NCBI RefSeq assembly: GCF_027580225.2
Contig: NC_073355.2
Span: forward strand, 22,441,501-22,505,500
DNA: 64,000 nucleotides
Direction: 5' to 3'
Origin: Misgurnus anguillicaudatus
Lineage: Eukaryota > Chordata > Actinopteri > Cypriniformes > Cobitidae
This document shows positions 1-11,900 of the stretch, one piece after another (the first letter of the stretch is position 1; each line of letters begins with the position of its first letter). The notes under the pieces were generated by a model. The model had not been told where the DNA came from, did not search any database, and saw nothing but the letters and a program-made list of their open reading frames with translations. The translations under genes were made by a program, and so were the position numbers.

Positions 1-295
1 AATTATACAAAAAAATAGTGCTTTTGGTTAGTAGCCTTATTTTTTTAGGTTTAATTACACAGAATTCATGATAATAAAGAATATGTAGAATGATTATGTT
101 TGACGAGTGTTGCTTTTTCAAATGTATGTTATAAACGACTCAAACTAACAGTGATTTCAGATCGATAAGGACTTGCTTATAAAAAAACTTATTACATGAA
201 ACAGCTGTGAATAATATCTGTGCAAGCCTGTGCAATTCAGAATAGTTATCGGCCATGTAATATTAGTGTATATCGGCATTTATCGGTGCACCCCT
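1..295. mobile_element. Right end of a hAT-like element, cut by the window edge
   Basis: The stretch ends in an inverted terminus reading TATCGGTGCACCCCTA at about 280-295, the usual right end of a fish hAT-type element whose left end would begin TAGGGGTGCACCGATA. The left end is outside the window, so length and target duplication cannot be checked. No coding capacity is seen. Confidence 0.5.
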
Positions 296-2022
296 ACGAC
301 AGAATAAATTTAACCAAACAATAATGTCTTTGATGATGCGTTCAAATAACAACCACCATACAGCGTGAGGCACACGTGCTATATAAATGCAGCAAACCTG
401 GCAAATTGTAAGCTTTTTTGCTATTTTCATCCAAATCGGTTCAGTTGCAGAACATTCGATGCATCCTTACCATCTGGTGGAATATCCAGTGGCTTGCTAA
501 GTCTTGAAACCTATTCATAGAGTTAGTCCAAAAACGTTTTGAGTGTCGTTGCCTGCATGGTTCTGAGGTGAAGCCAACTCAGCACAGTGGCCTGCTGTGA
601 CTGCAATGTTTCCGTTAGTTCTATTAAATAACCTGCTAAATGTTTTTAGCTTTTCACCTTAGCTCAAATGCTGTATCACTGACAGATCTAATTTGATCTA
701 AATTGAGTTTGTTGAACACCCACTCACAGTACTAGAAAAACGTATTCTTCATAACAAAACGCAGAACGGGTACTAAAAACCAACCGCTCTAACATAATAT
801 TCCTTTATATACCAGTGATGCATAGTTAGCAAAGCTTTTGCTAATGATGCTGTAACTAGTATCAATCAGTCTCCACATTGCACAAACCAACAAGATTGTG
901 GTCACGCAAAAATGAATTTGAGCATATGCACATGAATGAGATGAGTGCAACCAATTTGTTCTCCAGACAGGCTCAAGCCCTCAATCCCTATGGAGAGCCC
1001 TGGCTCTGAAGTGAAAGATGGGGGCTGAGAAACATGGCAGCTGCCTACCGTGGGGGGTTGCTGACTTTTATTGATCTGTAAGATTGCATCATGAAAGGCT
1101 CCCCATAAAATTATATTATTTTATCAAAAGCAAAAATGAACGCTGGGATTAACAGGGTAAGGTTTTGTTTATGTAAAATGCATGTCTGAGCCCAAAAGCT
1201 TTCATTTTAATGTACTCACTAGAAGCACAGCAGCTTTAGGTTATTGTGCTGTATGAATGTATTGAATGGATATGTCTGAACATGCCTGGTGTGTGGTGTC
1301 AGTATAGGGGAGGAAGAATATTCTCGCATGGTAAATGTGCCCAGGCAAATCAAATTCCACTGAAGAGATTTTGAGCTCTGCACCCTGTGACATTCACGAG
1401 AAGTTGCCGCGCAACATGTTTATGGAGGCATGAGAGATAACAATCAAGGGAGGAAATTTCAGAAGAATCCTAAAAGCATGTAAAGCATTTAGTTTGCATT
1501 GGGCCTGATTGTGGAAAACATGTTTAATAATTGTATATAGGAAATATCTGAATTGTTCAGTCTTTGTGTACATGGCCCACTGGTTGTCTGAGTTCATGTA
1601 CTTTGCTTGTGGCGCGAGTCGGATGTGGTGTATGCCTTGCTTGTGATATTATGATAATACGGATGTACACTGATGTGTTGTTTGAACCTCATTCACACAG
1701 GACTTTGGTCCCAGAAAATATTTGTAAAATTGACAGTCAGGCTTCTGTGTGAACACAAACACGTCCCATTGCCGTAAGTTACACGGAAAGCGTTGTGTGA
1801 GAACAAGATGCAGAAATGAGCTAAGCCTGGGGTGTGCCATAGGGAGTGAAGCAGAGATCAGGGAGCTCGTCAATATCCGCGCTGGAGCTGAGATCATTCA
1901 GCAGCACATTGAGTTTCTGCACAAGAGCGCCCTCTGGCTTTTGGATATATTCAAATATTCGCTGAGATCATACTTGCAGCATACTACTACAGCGCGTCTC
2001 GCACTCCTTTATAATCTTATCA
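296..2022. other. Probable csnk1d intron 1 or upstream DNA, no gene seen
   Basis: AT-rich sequence without any exon I can recognise. The short open frames here have no family resemblance. csnk1d exon 1, which should encode the start of the kinase and its glycine-rich loop, was looked for in 1-5972 and not found, so this is probably intron 1. Confidence 0.4.
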
Positions 2023-2324
2023 CAGTGTTTCCCATACATTGATTTATTTGTGGTGGCCCACCACAGAATCAACACTGGCCCCCACAAATATAATTTTCAT
2101 GATTCCCATTTACATTTTAATTTCACTATTTAAAACAGCTTAATTCGGCTTAAAATATAATTTGATATATAATACAGATACAGATCAAAGAGTAGAAGTG
2201 AAACATATTTCAGGTGCCAACACTAGATCAAACGCAAACACGACATGATGACGTCACATATATGCTAATTAGCGGGTGACGTCATCACCACCACAGTCTC
2301 CTCAAATTCCTGTGGGAAACACTG
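2023..2324. mobile_element. Short hAT-like MITE, CAGTGTTTCCC termini
   Basis: The ends are inverted: CAGTGTTTCCCATA on the left and GTGGGAAACACTG on the right, about 302 bp apart. CAGTG termini are common in hAT non-autonomous elements. The flanks (ttatca / tatcat) do not form a clean duplication. Inside there are two TGACGTCA-type sites, probably fortuitous. Confidence 0.6.
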
Positions 2325-4459
2325 TATCATAAACAAAAATGCATGCACATGGTTTTTGGAGAGAGAAATAACGGATAATAAGCAAACTTCAGACGCTGCA
2401 GAGACAAAACCTACCAAGTGGAGGACTTTAAACACGTCACACATCTTTACAGGATCTTTATAGCATCTGTGTGAATACACACACAGATTCCGGAAAATCA
2501 TTGGCAGTATAAATGAACCATTTACATGAAATGATGCATTTTCCGTGTATTCCGTAATTTCTGTGTGAAAAAGGCTTTATTCTCTTTTCTCGTGAAAGCA
2601 CTTGTTAGTCTAAAAATGGCAGGGCAATTGGAGCCTGGAGCTTGGCCTAGCTGGTGTGTGAAGGGAAAATCTTGCCATTCCCAACATTGGACTTGGTTCA
2701 CTTTAGATTGGTGGTCTAGCATGAACAGTCGTGCACACTCAACAGCAGTAAATCCAGACAGAAACCATTTAAATAATCCCAATCTCATTCCAATCTCAGG
2801 TTTGTTCAGACCTGAGATGGTAAACTTTTGAGGTCATTACATGCTGTGTTGTGTGGAAGTAAGATTTCCAAAGGTTACATTTGATGACTCTTTATATTAT
2901 AACAGTATTGCACATTATTATCATCGAAATATACCAGTGCAGCAAGATAAAGTATTAAATTAAAATTTAGTAATTTAGGAAAGAAAGATTGTTTCAACAG
3001 TTACTAATGACAAACTAACGCGACATTGCCTTGCGTTTTATGCATGCAGGACATTTTCAATCTCCAATATTTAATGTACATGTTTTCAGCTTTGCTAGGT
3101 GTAAGATTCCTTGAGGCATTTCTTGACAGTAAGTGTGGCACTTATTTTGAGTTCATTTTTATTAGCAGTAGTGTTGAGCAATATTGTATTGACAGTTATT
3201 GATGTTTATACCAGCGTTTCATGCTGCAGTACCCACATGAATGCAGTTTAAGGTTTCAGGGACTGTGGGAAAACTGCTGCAGCTGTGATTGAAAGGGGTC
3301 ACGGTCACCAGAGTGACATCAATGTAGGCTCATTTGAGAAATTGGCCTGTTTAGCTTGCTTGCCTTTTTTGTGAGCCATGTCAGGTGATGGCTTTATCAT
3401 GAAAATTCAGGAACAGCAACGAATGAAACTTGTGCCAGTGTATTTTCAGTGCCAGAAAATACAGACTACACCACACATGTATGGAAGAGTTTCAACAGCT
3501 TGAACTAAAAGCAACTGTTCTAGAAGGTTCATAGTACAGTACAGTACATAAACCACAGTTAAAGTACCCTTTTTTAAACTTTAGTTAGTGTGTAATGTTG
3601 CTGTTAGAGCATAAATAAAATTCAATGCCAAGCAATATATTTTCTTTTACAGAATTCCCCTTTCAAAGCCTACAGCGAATGGACGGTTTGGACAGTCATC
3701 TACTTCCCGGTTTAATTACGTCAATATTGGAGTTTCTGACTAACCTGTGCCCACAGGAATACGTCAGTCGCCAGCTAAGCTCAAACGGCTCTGGCTAAGC
3801 TAAGCTGCTGTTGAATCACAACACACTAAACAAGCTACACATTCAGAACTCAGAACAAGGAAGACATCAGCCTGTTTTTAGGACAGTAAAAACAGCAGTA
3901 TACAGATGTAAATGGTGTGAAAAGTACTTATTTTCAATAACAGTTCTTTGAGCAGTTTATTTCTGATTACAACTAAAGTTAAAATACCAAGTAGATTACC
4001 TTAGTTCAAATCATAGCTAACGGGCAGCAAAAACTACACTGTGCTAATGTTACTGCGTAAAATAAATGTATACAATGTTAATTACAGATCGGCTGCTAAA
4101 CCTCCCTTTTTATAGTGGGGGTCCATGATCGCCATCTTTAGGAAACCAAAACATCTGATATTTTCAACAAGGTTTTTCTTCCAGGGTTCAGTTTAGCCAC
4201 TAGTCATACCATTTAATAAACGGAGACCGGAAGTTCGGCTTTGTCAGCCACTGAACCGCCACAAAGTGTGTGTGTCTGATGAAACGGTCTAATAAGCAGT
4301 TATTGGTAAAGGCATTGACAAGATCTCATATGCAAAACTTTTTCACTTTTTTTGCATTTAACTTTAAGTTTAATTTTACAATCTTTCATAAATCTTTTCT
4401 TTTTTTTACACTGTATGTGCTGGCTATGTAGTACATTTCTCATTGCTGTGTTGGTTAGG
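2325..4459. other. Intronic or upstream DNA, no gene recognised
   Basis: No exon, RNA gene or complete element could be supported. The part around 3650-3850 (containing short repeats of ctaagct) looks like old dispersed repeat but has no visible termini. Confidence 0.3.
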
Positions 4460-4960
4460 CTTGCCGCGATGGTCGGTGAAACGGTGATAACCGGTGCTTC
4501 AGCCTCTCACCGGTTAGATCACTTGCCCACCGCGACACCGTCTTTCACCGTCGTTTTGATATTTTCGTGTAATTAAATCATTTAGTTTCGTTAGAGAGAG
4601 CAAACGCTTACAACTGAGTGTGTATGCTGACAGCGGAGCTGAACGCGCGTCACGTCACAGAGCAGCAGGTCTGCAAAGGACAGTGCTAAGCACATTTAGC
4701 ACATGAATTGCATCCATCCAACGGCTTACTGAGACTTTATAAAATCTGATCTTTAAAATAGCCTACAGTTATTGTGTGTGCGTGCGTGACGTGTTTCATC
4801 TGTCCACTTCACCAGCGCATTGACCCAGTTGCGAGTAAGTTACAGAGTTTCCGCGAACTTAAATATCTTTAAATGTGCATTTTTTCCTTTACATGAAGCG
4901 ATCGAGTGAATTAAAAAGACTTTGTTTATAGTCCTGTTAGTCCTATATCCGATCCGGCCT
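4460..4960. repeat. Degenerate repeat sharing sequence with the hAT element at 19302-20267
   Basis: About 200 bp at 4690-4900, read in reverse complement, resembles 19541-19740. Both contain the words ttataaagtctcagtaagcc and aaagatatttaag in the same order. The left margin has an accggt-rich region but I could not find a matching opposite terminus or a target duplication, so it is a decayed or recombined relative. Confidence 0.5.
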
Positions 4961-5972
4961 TTTTTGCTAAAGTAAAGTTGATTGCTACTTCCTTTTCACA
5001 TGGACAAGTTATGTATCTATCTTCAAGACTATATGATTTATGTCTGATTATTATTATTGGTTATATTCTGATTCATGATTCTTGCCACCTGAAAATCACT
5101 GTGGAAAAGTATTAAACATCAGTACCATTATTTACTCTCTCCATGGCTCTATTTACAGTTTGTATTTTTAGCCACCTCATGTAAGCCAATCAAAAATATA
5201 AACATTTCAATCATCAAAGTTTTTTGTGACTGTCCGAGTTTATGACTGTCTGAATTGGTTGATCAGGCTTATTTTTTCGTCTTGCTTAAAGTTTAGCATT
5301 AGTCAATAGACTTCACCTGAGGTAGTGGGATCTCTCCTGGGGGTTCTTTTTTGTTAGGAATGTGTAAACCTGGAGCTCCAGAAGATCATTTTATTACTTT
5401 ATTATTTACTTCCACCAGGCCGGAAGAGTAGGACTAGGTTCAGTTGGAACGTCAGTACCTGAACTCCTAAGAGGAAGGAGGGAAATTCATGATGATTGTT
5501 CACCAACTCATTCTTCCTGCTTTTTATGTCTCAGGCAAACCACATATGGGATTAGCCTTGTCCATAAAAATGCTTCTCTTGTGTAAGTTTCATTGAATAT
5601 CGATTAAAGCAGCTAACATAAATGAATTTCAGCATCCTCTGCTCAGGTTGTTGAGTATAAGCAGATGGTGGGCCGGAAAAGAGGTGGTATAGGAACATGC
5701 GTAGATAATTGTGCCCACTCCCTTGTGCTGGAAAGCTCTGTGTGTGAGTCAACCTGAGATAGGGGAAATGAAAGACCTGAGATAACCTGATATAAGCAGA
5801 AATATGTAATCTACCCTTGTTGGCCTTAAATATAGTTTTTTTTTGTATTTAAATATTTATTAATTGTATCGCAGTAAGTCATAATGCACTGGGAGCTCAA
5901 GCTTGTTTGATATCTATTTGTAACTGACCTTCATCTCTCTCTTTGTCTCTCCATCACTTTTCTGATCTCTAG
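4961..5972. other. csnk1d intron directly upstream of exon 2
   Basis: AT-rich sequence ending in a T/C-rich tract and acceptor AG at 5971-5972. Nothing else recognisable. Confidence 0.5.
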
Positions 5973-8900
5973 GCACAGACATCTCTGTGGGGGAAGAAGT
6001 AGCCATCAAGCTAGAATGTGTGAAAACGAAGCACCCACAGCTGCACATCGAGAGCAAGATTTACAAGATGATGCAAGGAGGCGGTATGTGTTTCTACACT
6101 CTGTCTAATTCTCCTCGTGGTCTCCATCCGGCTTTTTTGTTAAAACTGAGTCATACATACACACTGCTGTCCAATAGACAGGGAACCTCCTTACTCGTTT
6201 ATTTATAACACTGTAACAAAGTGTACACCTTGTTCTGTTTAAGCCAGATTGGCGTAGTTTTTGGGATCCTATTTTCCTAGAAAGCGTGTGGCAAAGCTTA
6301 TTTGAGCATGGGATGTTACAGAATAATGAGTGAACAGTGGGTGGCAAACCAATCGTGACTCGCATCATCAGTCAGTGAGTCAACACATCCTTCATTTTTA
6401 CGAGTGGCAGCATCAGATCTCTGATATCTCACATCATTCTGTCAGCTATTTTCCCATTGGCTGAATATTTTGCATTGTGTGGATAAAGAGGAAGGAAGCG
6501 TGTGTGGGCCGCAACACATGCATCATGAGTAGTTCTTGTAATTTTTACATCATAAGAACAATTAACAGGAACAAAGCAAAGATCGTTTTGACAGACTTAG
6601 TGAGTTTTTAGTTATGAAATAATTCGTCAATGAAGACATCAAATGTTTGTTGTACTATCAGTGCTTCCATAGTTTCTCCACAAAAATGCCATATGAATAT
6701 ACATGAGATGCCTGAAGGGTGTTTTCTCCCCCACCCACTGCCCCAGCTGGGTTTTGCCCCAAATGGTTCTATTGTAGATGGATGTATGGCAGTCTTGTCC
6801 GGGTACATCTTGTCTACAAACATGCTGACGTCTGTCCGCTCACACCCAGCATGACTAAACACGCGTGCCTTTTGCACAGCAGCGGCCAAACTATGGCATC
6901 CAAGATCAAAAATTTGGTCGTAGTGCTCCCAGTGCTTGTGTTCGCTGTGATCACATGGATCCGGGGCCAGATGGTGTGTGCACAGGGGAGCGGGTTTTGG
7001 GGGGAGGGGCGGACCCTCTGCATTCCATTTCCTAACTGGGTCTCTTCCACCACCCCAGCCTTATTTAGCACAACATGAACAAGCATGACAGGCCAGTAAA
7101 TTTACATAAAGGGAGTGTGCGCATGCATACACATACATGAGCGTGTAGATGCGTGCATCAAGAAAGGAAAGACAGTATGTTTTGAATCATTTTTATTTGT
7201 AGATGTTTTATCGACAGAATTGCATACTTGTGTTTCTCCATCTATGGACTTGAACAAGGCTAGACATTTTGCTATTTTGATTGCTTTTAATATAGCCGTA
7301 CTGGAGATCAGAAATGCACGCCGGACGGCTCAGAGATGTAGATATATTTAACCTTCGGAGTTTGCGCAGGAATAGCTGACCTGGAAGACGTTTTGAGCAA
7401 AGTGCTGAATAGCAAAGCAGTGCTGTTGAAGGCAGTAGCCAGGCTCAGGGTTACATGTTACGGTAGAAATGACAGCAGCTGCCAAGAGAACTCTGACCCT
7501 CCAGAGAATTGATGAACCCTCTTCCTCTCCCCAAATAACCCTGTTACACAAGTTTGTGTGTGTATGTAAGAGTCTAAAGACTACACAAAATCGTATCAGT
7601 ACAAACTGATTATATAAAAAGACACACATTATGCCCATTTTTACAAGATGTAATAATCAAATAACATTGGAGGCACACCTGAGACTTATGAGTTTAAGCT
7701 CAAAATACCTCATACCGTAAAACTTCAAATAATAGCCGAGTCCCAAATAGACGCCTGTCTCTTTTAGACGCCTGGTGTGACGACAGGTTTGGGTAAATAA
7801 ACGCCTGTCTCAAATAAAGGCCTGGTCTGTTTTTTTAGTTTCGGGTTGTATTTAATCTTCTAAAACCCGTCAGATAGTCTGTTTAGTTCTATGGTGCAGA
7901 TTGAACACGCTAAAGTTTTTTTTGCTTACCGGTAGATGTCACGTGACAGACGCAGTCGTTCCTTTACTCATCACTATGACAACACAACAAGCTTCGTCGC
8001 CAGGATTGAGGTGATGATGACAGTAGCGAAGTGGCAATCGGAGAGTCAGGACTTTTCCCAGTGGGCCGGTAGTGTTTTGGGGCCGCTGATAATAGCCGGG
8101 CTTTCAGTCTTTTGTCATGCATGCACTCCCTCCACACATTGTATTTCTCACGCGGAAACACTATTTATCATATTTAATATGCTGCAGCGCCTAAAATGTA
8201 TCTGGCCGCACTGCTCTCTCTCTCTATCAAGCCCGTCTTCCCTAGAGTTCTAGTCGAGCGAGCCAATACAAAAAAAAGAAAGAGGCTACACAATAGCCAA
8301 TCAGAAAATAGCACTGTTGTATCTGGGTAAGATTTCACGCAACAACCAATAAAGAAACATGTCATTGGTTACTTTATTTATACTGCCAATAATTTAAGAC
8401 TGTTGTTATTACACGAACTAATTTGTTAAACACATTCAAATTAAAAATAAAACGTAATATGTGGTAACCTCCTGCTGTCATGCTGGAACAATTAAATTAA
8501 AAGCCTGTCTCTTATAGACGCCTGTCTCTTTTAAAAGCCTGGTGTGATGATAGGTTTGGGAAAATAAAAGCCCGGGCTATTATTTGAAGTTTTACGGTAG
8601 ATCATTTATTATAGTACATCAAAAATGCCTCTCTTTGGGTGGGAGCAAAAAAGCAAATGCTTTTCAGGCATGTACCTTTAAATGCAAATGAGCTACAGCT
8701 CATCACTCCCTTACCGACAGTCAGTGAGCACTTTTGGTTAAAAATAGATCTGATTTCTGTGAATTCAGTCTGGGACTACAGTATATTTAGCCGCATTAGC
8801 GCTACAATGTGCTAACAAACACATATAGAAAAGCTTTTGGGTAAAATGAACCAGTCCGTCAGTGGCCGTGGACGGTGCTTTATCAGTGTGACATCACATT

Positions 8901-11900
8901 AACAAAATAATCAAAACCGCATGTCTAATGAGACTGCTTTGGTTTAATAGAGACAGAGTGCAGTTATGCTAATTTGAAAATCACGCCCACCAGCCCATTG
9001 ACTTTGTATTGCGAGAGGCTGCCTCCTTGTAATTTCTGTCTTATAACAAAAACAGAATAATGCCTAAAAGCTGTTGTGTGACAAGGTGTACAGACAACAA
9101 GCTTTATAAACTTTATTTAAGCAGTCGACTCAAAAACGAGTGTTTAAAGACACAAAAGTGGATCTCCGACTACACTTCCCTCCAGTGGGCTTAGTTCTAA
9201 TAATAGTACCATATTTTTCGGACTATAAGCCGTGTTTTTTCAAAACTTGGCGCACCTGACTATAAGAAGCAGCACCAGCCTTGTAAGTCAGTATGAATTC
9301 ATTTTAACATTGGTGAGGCAAGAGACAAAATTACCGTCTACAGCCGCAAGAGCTGTAAGAGCTATATGCTGCTCCTGTATTTATGTAATTCAATGGATTC
9401 AGTGATGTGGAATGACGAGTCTGCGAACTTCACGCTAGTTGGCTTGTTCGGTTAATTTAGACTATTCAACCTTCCAGGTAAGTTCTGTATTCTATGGTTT
9501 ATCGTTTAAATAACTGTTAATATTACTTTAACGTACAGACAACTTATTCAGCCTGCTGTTCTGTCTGCTATTGTTTAATTGAATAACTTGCCTTTCCAGA
9601 TTAAATGTCTGTTCTTCAGATTGGATTTTGGGAAATAATTTTCTAAATAAACGCAACGTTTAGTCCACTGCGACTTATATATGTTATTTCGTCTTAATGA
9701 CGCATTTTTTAACAATGCGGCTTATACTCCGGTGCGTAGTTCAGAAAATACGGTAGTGCTATGAAAAGTTTCCTGTTTTTTGGGGCCCACAGCTTATAAA
9801 AACTTATGTCTGGGACTTTTTGGCTTGTTAGCTTTACATCCTGTCACACAGCACCTTTTGGGCATTATTCTGTTTTTTGTTACTAGCCTGAAATGACAAG
9901 GAGGAAGCCTCTCGCAATACAAAGTCAAGGGAGATGGAAAGATTGTTCTCCCCCCGGTGGCCGTGGTTTTCAGGTTTTGACGCGTCGCACCCTGTCTCTA
10001 TTGGGATTAAAAAGGGGAGAGTGTTTTTTTTATTGTAGGGTTGAATTCACACATCACATATGTCCAAACATATTTGGCATAACATGTGCCCTTTAAAATG
10101 TTATGACAGCTGGCTTTTCTGGTCAGCATGTGGCTGAACGATGAAGCGGTCAATCATGGTCTACAGGTTGGGTATCTAATTGGGTATCAGCTGTCCTTCA
10201 AGTACAGTCTGTATCTTCCCCTGCATCAACTTCAAGGTCGTCCTTGTGACATGCTTTATGGTTAATACATTAAAGTCCACACTAAATGCAACCAACCAGA
10301 GCTGCAGGTTTATACAAGCTGAACCTTTGCCTTGGTTTTTATCACATCACTGTCCTAACTGAAACAAATGGGCTCCCAACCCCCTTCCAATCTAGCCAAC
10401 GGAGGAAACAAATTTATGCTGTAGGTCACCTTCAATCTCTGTCTGTCAGATTATTTAAAGATACAAACGTGTATGACGGTCAAGCTTTCCATTCTTTTCA
10501 GTAAGCAAACTTACAAACCAGTGTGTGTCCTTTTAGTAAGCAAGCATTTTAAACTTCAGAGACTTACTCATAGATCTCCAATATAAAAGTTCTTGAATAA
10601 TGTTGTTTTTATTTTTTTCTACAGTTGGAATTCCTACAATAAAGTGGTGTGGAGCAGAGGGAGATTATAATGTAATGGTCATGGAGTTGCTGGGACCCAG
10701 TTTGGAGGATCTCTTCAACTTTTGCTCTCGCAAATTCAGCTTAAAGACTGTTCTTCTGCTGGCTGACCAAATGATAAGGCTGTAGACTTGGTCATCCGTA
10801 ACCTTCGTGCTCTCCACCCTACCTATCTCTTGTTATAGGAGACTGGATAATGACTCCAGGAAGTGGTGTTCATATGACATGACAAGCTTTACTGTGTTCC
10901 CTTCAGCTGTTTTACGTAGACAACTAATATCCTCTTTCATTTTGTGTTTGACTAAGTATTAAATGCCATGGTGCATTGTGAAATGAGGTCTTCTTGTTCA
11001 GTGGCTGTCATGCATTCATTGCTTAACTTGAATTGGAGTCTCATTTGTTTTTCTCAGTCATTTGTCATTGTTGCTTAATCCCTTCTCTGTTCATCCTCAG
11101 ATAAGCCGTATCGAATACATCCACTCCAAGAACTTTATCCACAGAGACGTCAAGCCTGATAACTTCCTTATGGGCCTGGGGAAGAAGGGCAACCTTGTTT
11201 ACATCATTGACTTTGGTCTGGCCAAGAAGTACAGAGATGCTCGCACACACCAGCACATCCCTTACCGCGAGAACAAAAACCTGACCGGCACTGCTCGCTA
11301 CGCTTCCATCAACACTCATTTGGGAATAGGTAACCAGCTTTTAAAAACCTTATTTTATGATACAAGCCCATTTTAGCTTCCTCTGTGACATGTTTATCTT
11401 TGATATTTAATTTCACAGAGCAGTCCAGACGAGATGACTTGGAGTCTCTTGGCTATGTGCTGATGTATTTCAACCTGGGCTCTCTGCCATGGCAAGGTCT
11501 AAAGGCTGCCACAAAGAGACAGAAATATGAGCGAATCAGTGAAAAGAAAATGTCAACTCCTATTGAAGTCCTGTGCAAAGGATACCCCTGTAAGCTACTG
11601 CCTCTTTTTTCATTGCTTTTTCTGTGATAATGTAGTGATTTGGTGTTAAACTGCTTTAAAAGACTGTTGACACATTTACAATTGAAACAAGAATGCTGGG
11701 ACATATAAAATGACTTTGCTTTTTGTATTGTTGGAGGAATGTAAGGCATTATATTCTGTAGACCAGGGGTACCATGTTTTTGGCATTTGGCAAGCAGGGT
11801 GTTGGTATTACTGGGGGTAAGGGTGGGCGATAAACCGGTAGACATAATTAACCGGTAGAAATTTGTCAACCGGTAGAGATTTTGGACTATCGTTTCTATC

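Noticed and set aside
1..5972. Search for csnk1d exon 1 (MELRVGNRYRLG…)
   Set aside because: No sequence encoding it was found on the + strand, so exon 1 is placed outside the window.
7936..8253. 105-codon frame in the 7713-8599 element as a possible transposase
   Set aside because: No DDE/D motif, zinc finger or repeat of the frame elsewhere; length and position fit a chance frame in a MITE.
10774..10785. Reading csnk1d as a pseudogene because of the missing GT after exon 3
   Set aside because: All other exons, phases and catalytic residues are intact, and the GC-AG slip restores the protein, so inactivation is not supported.
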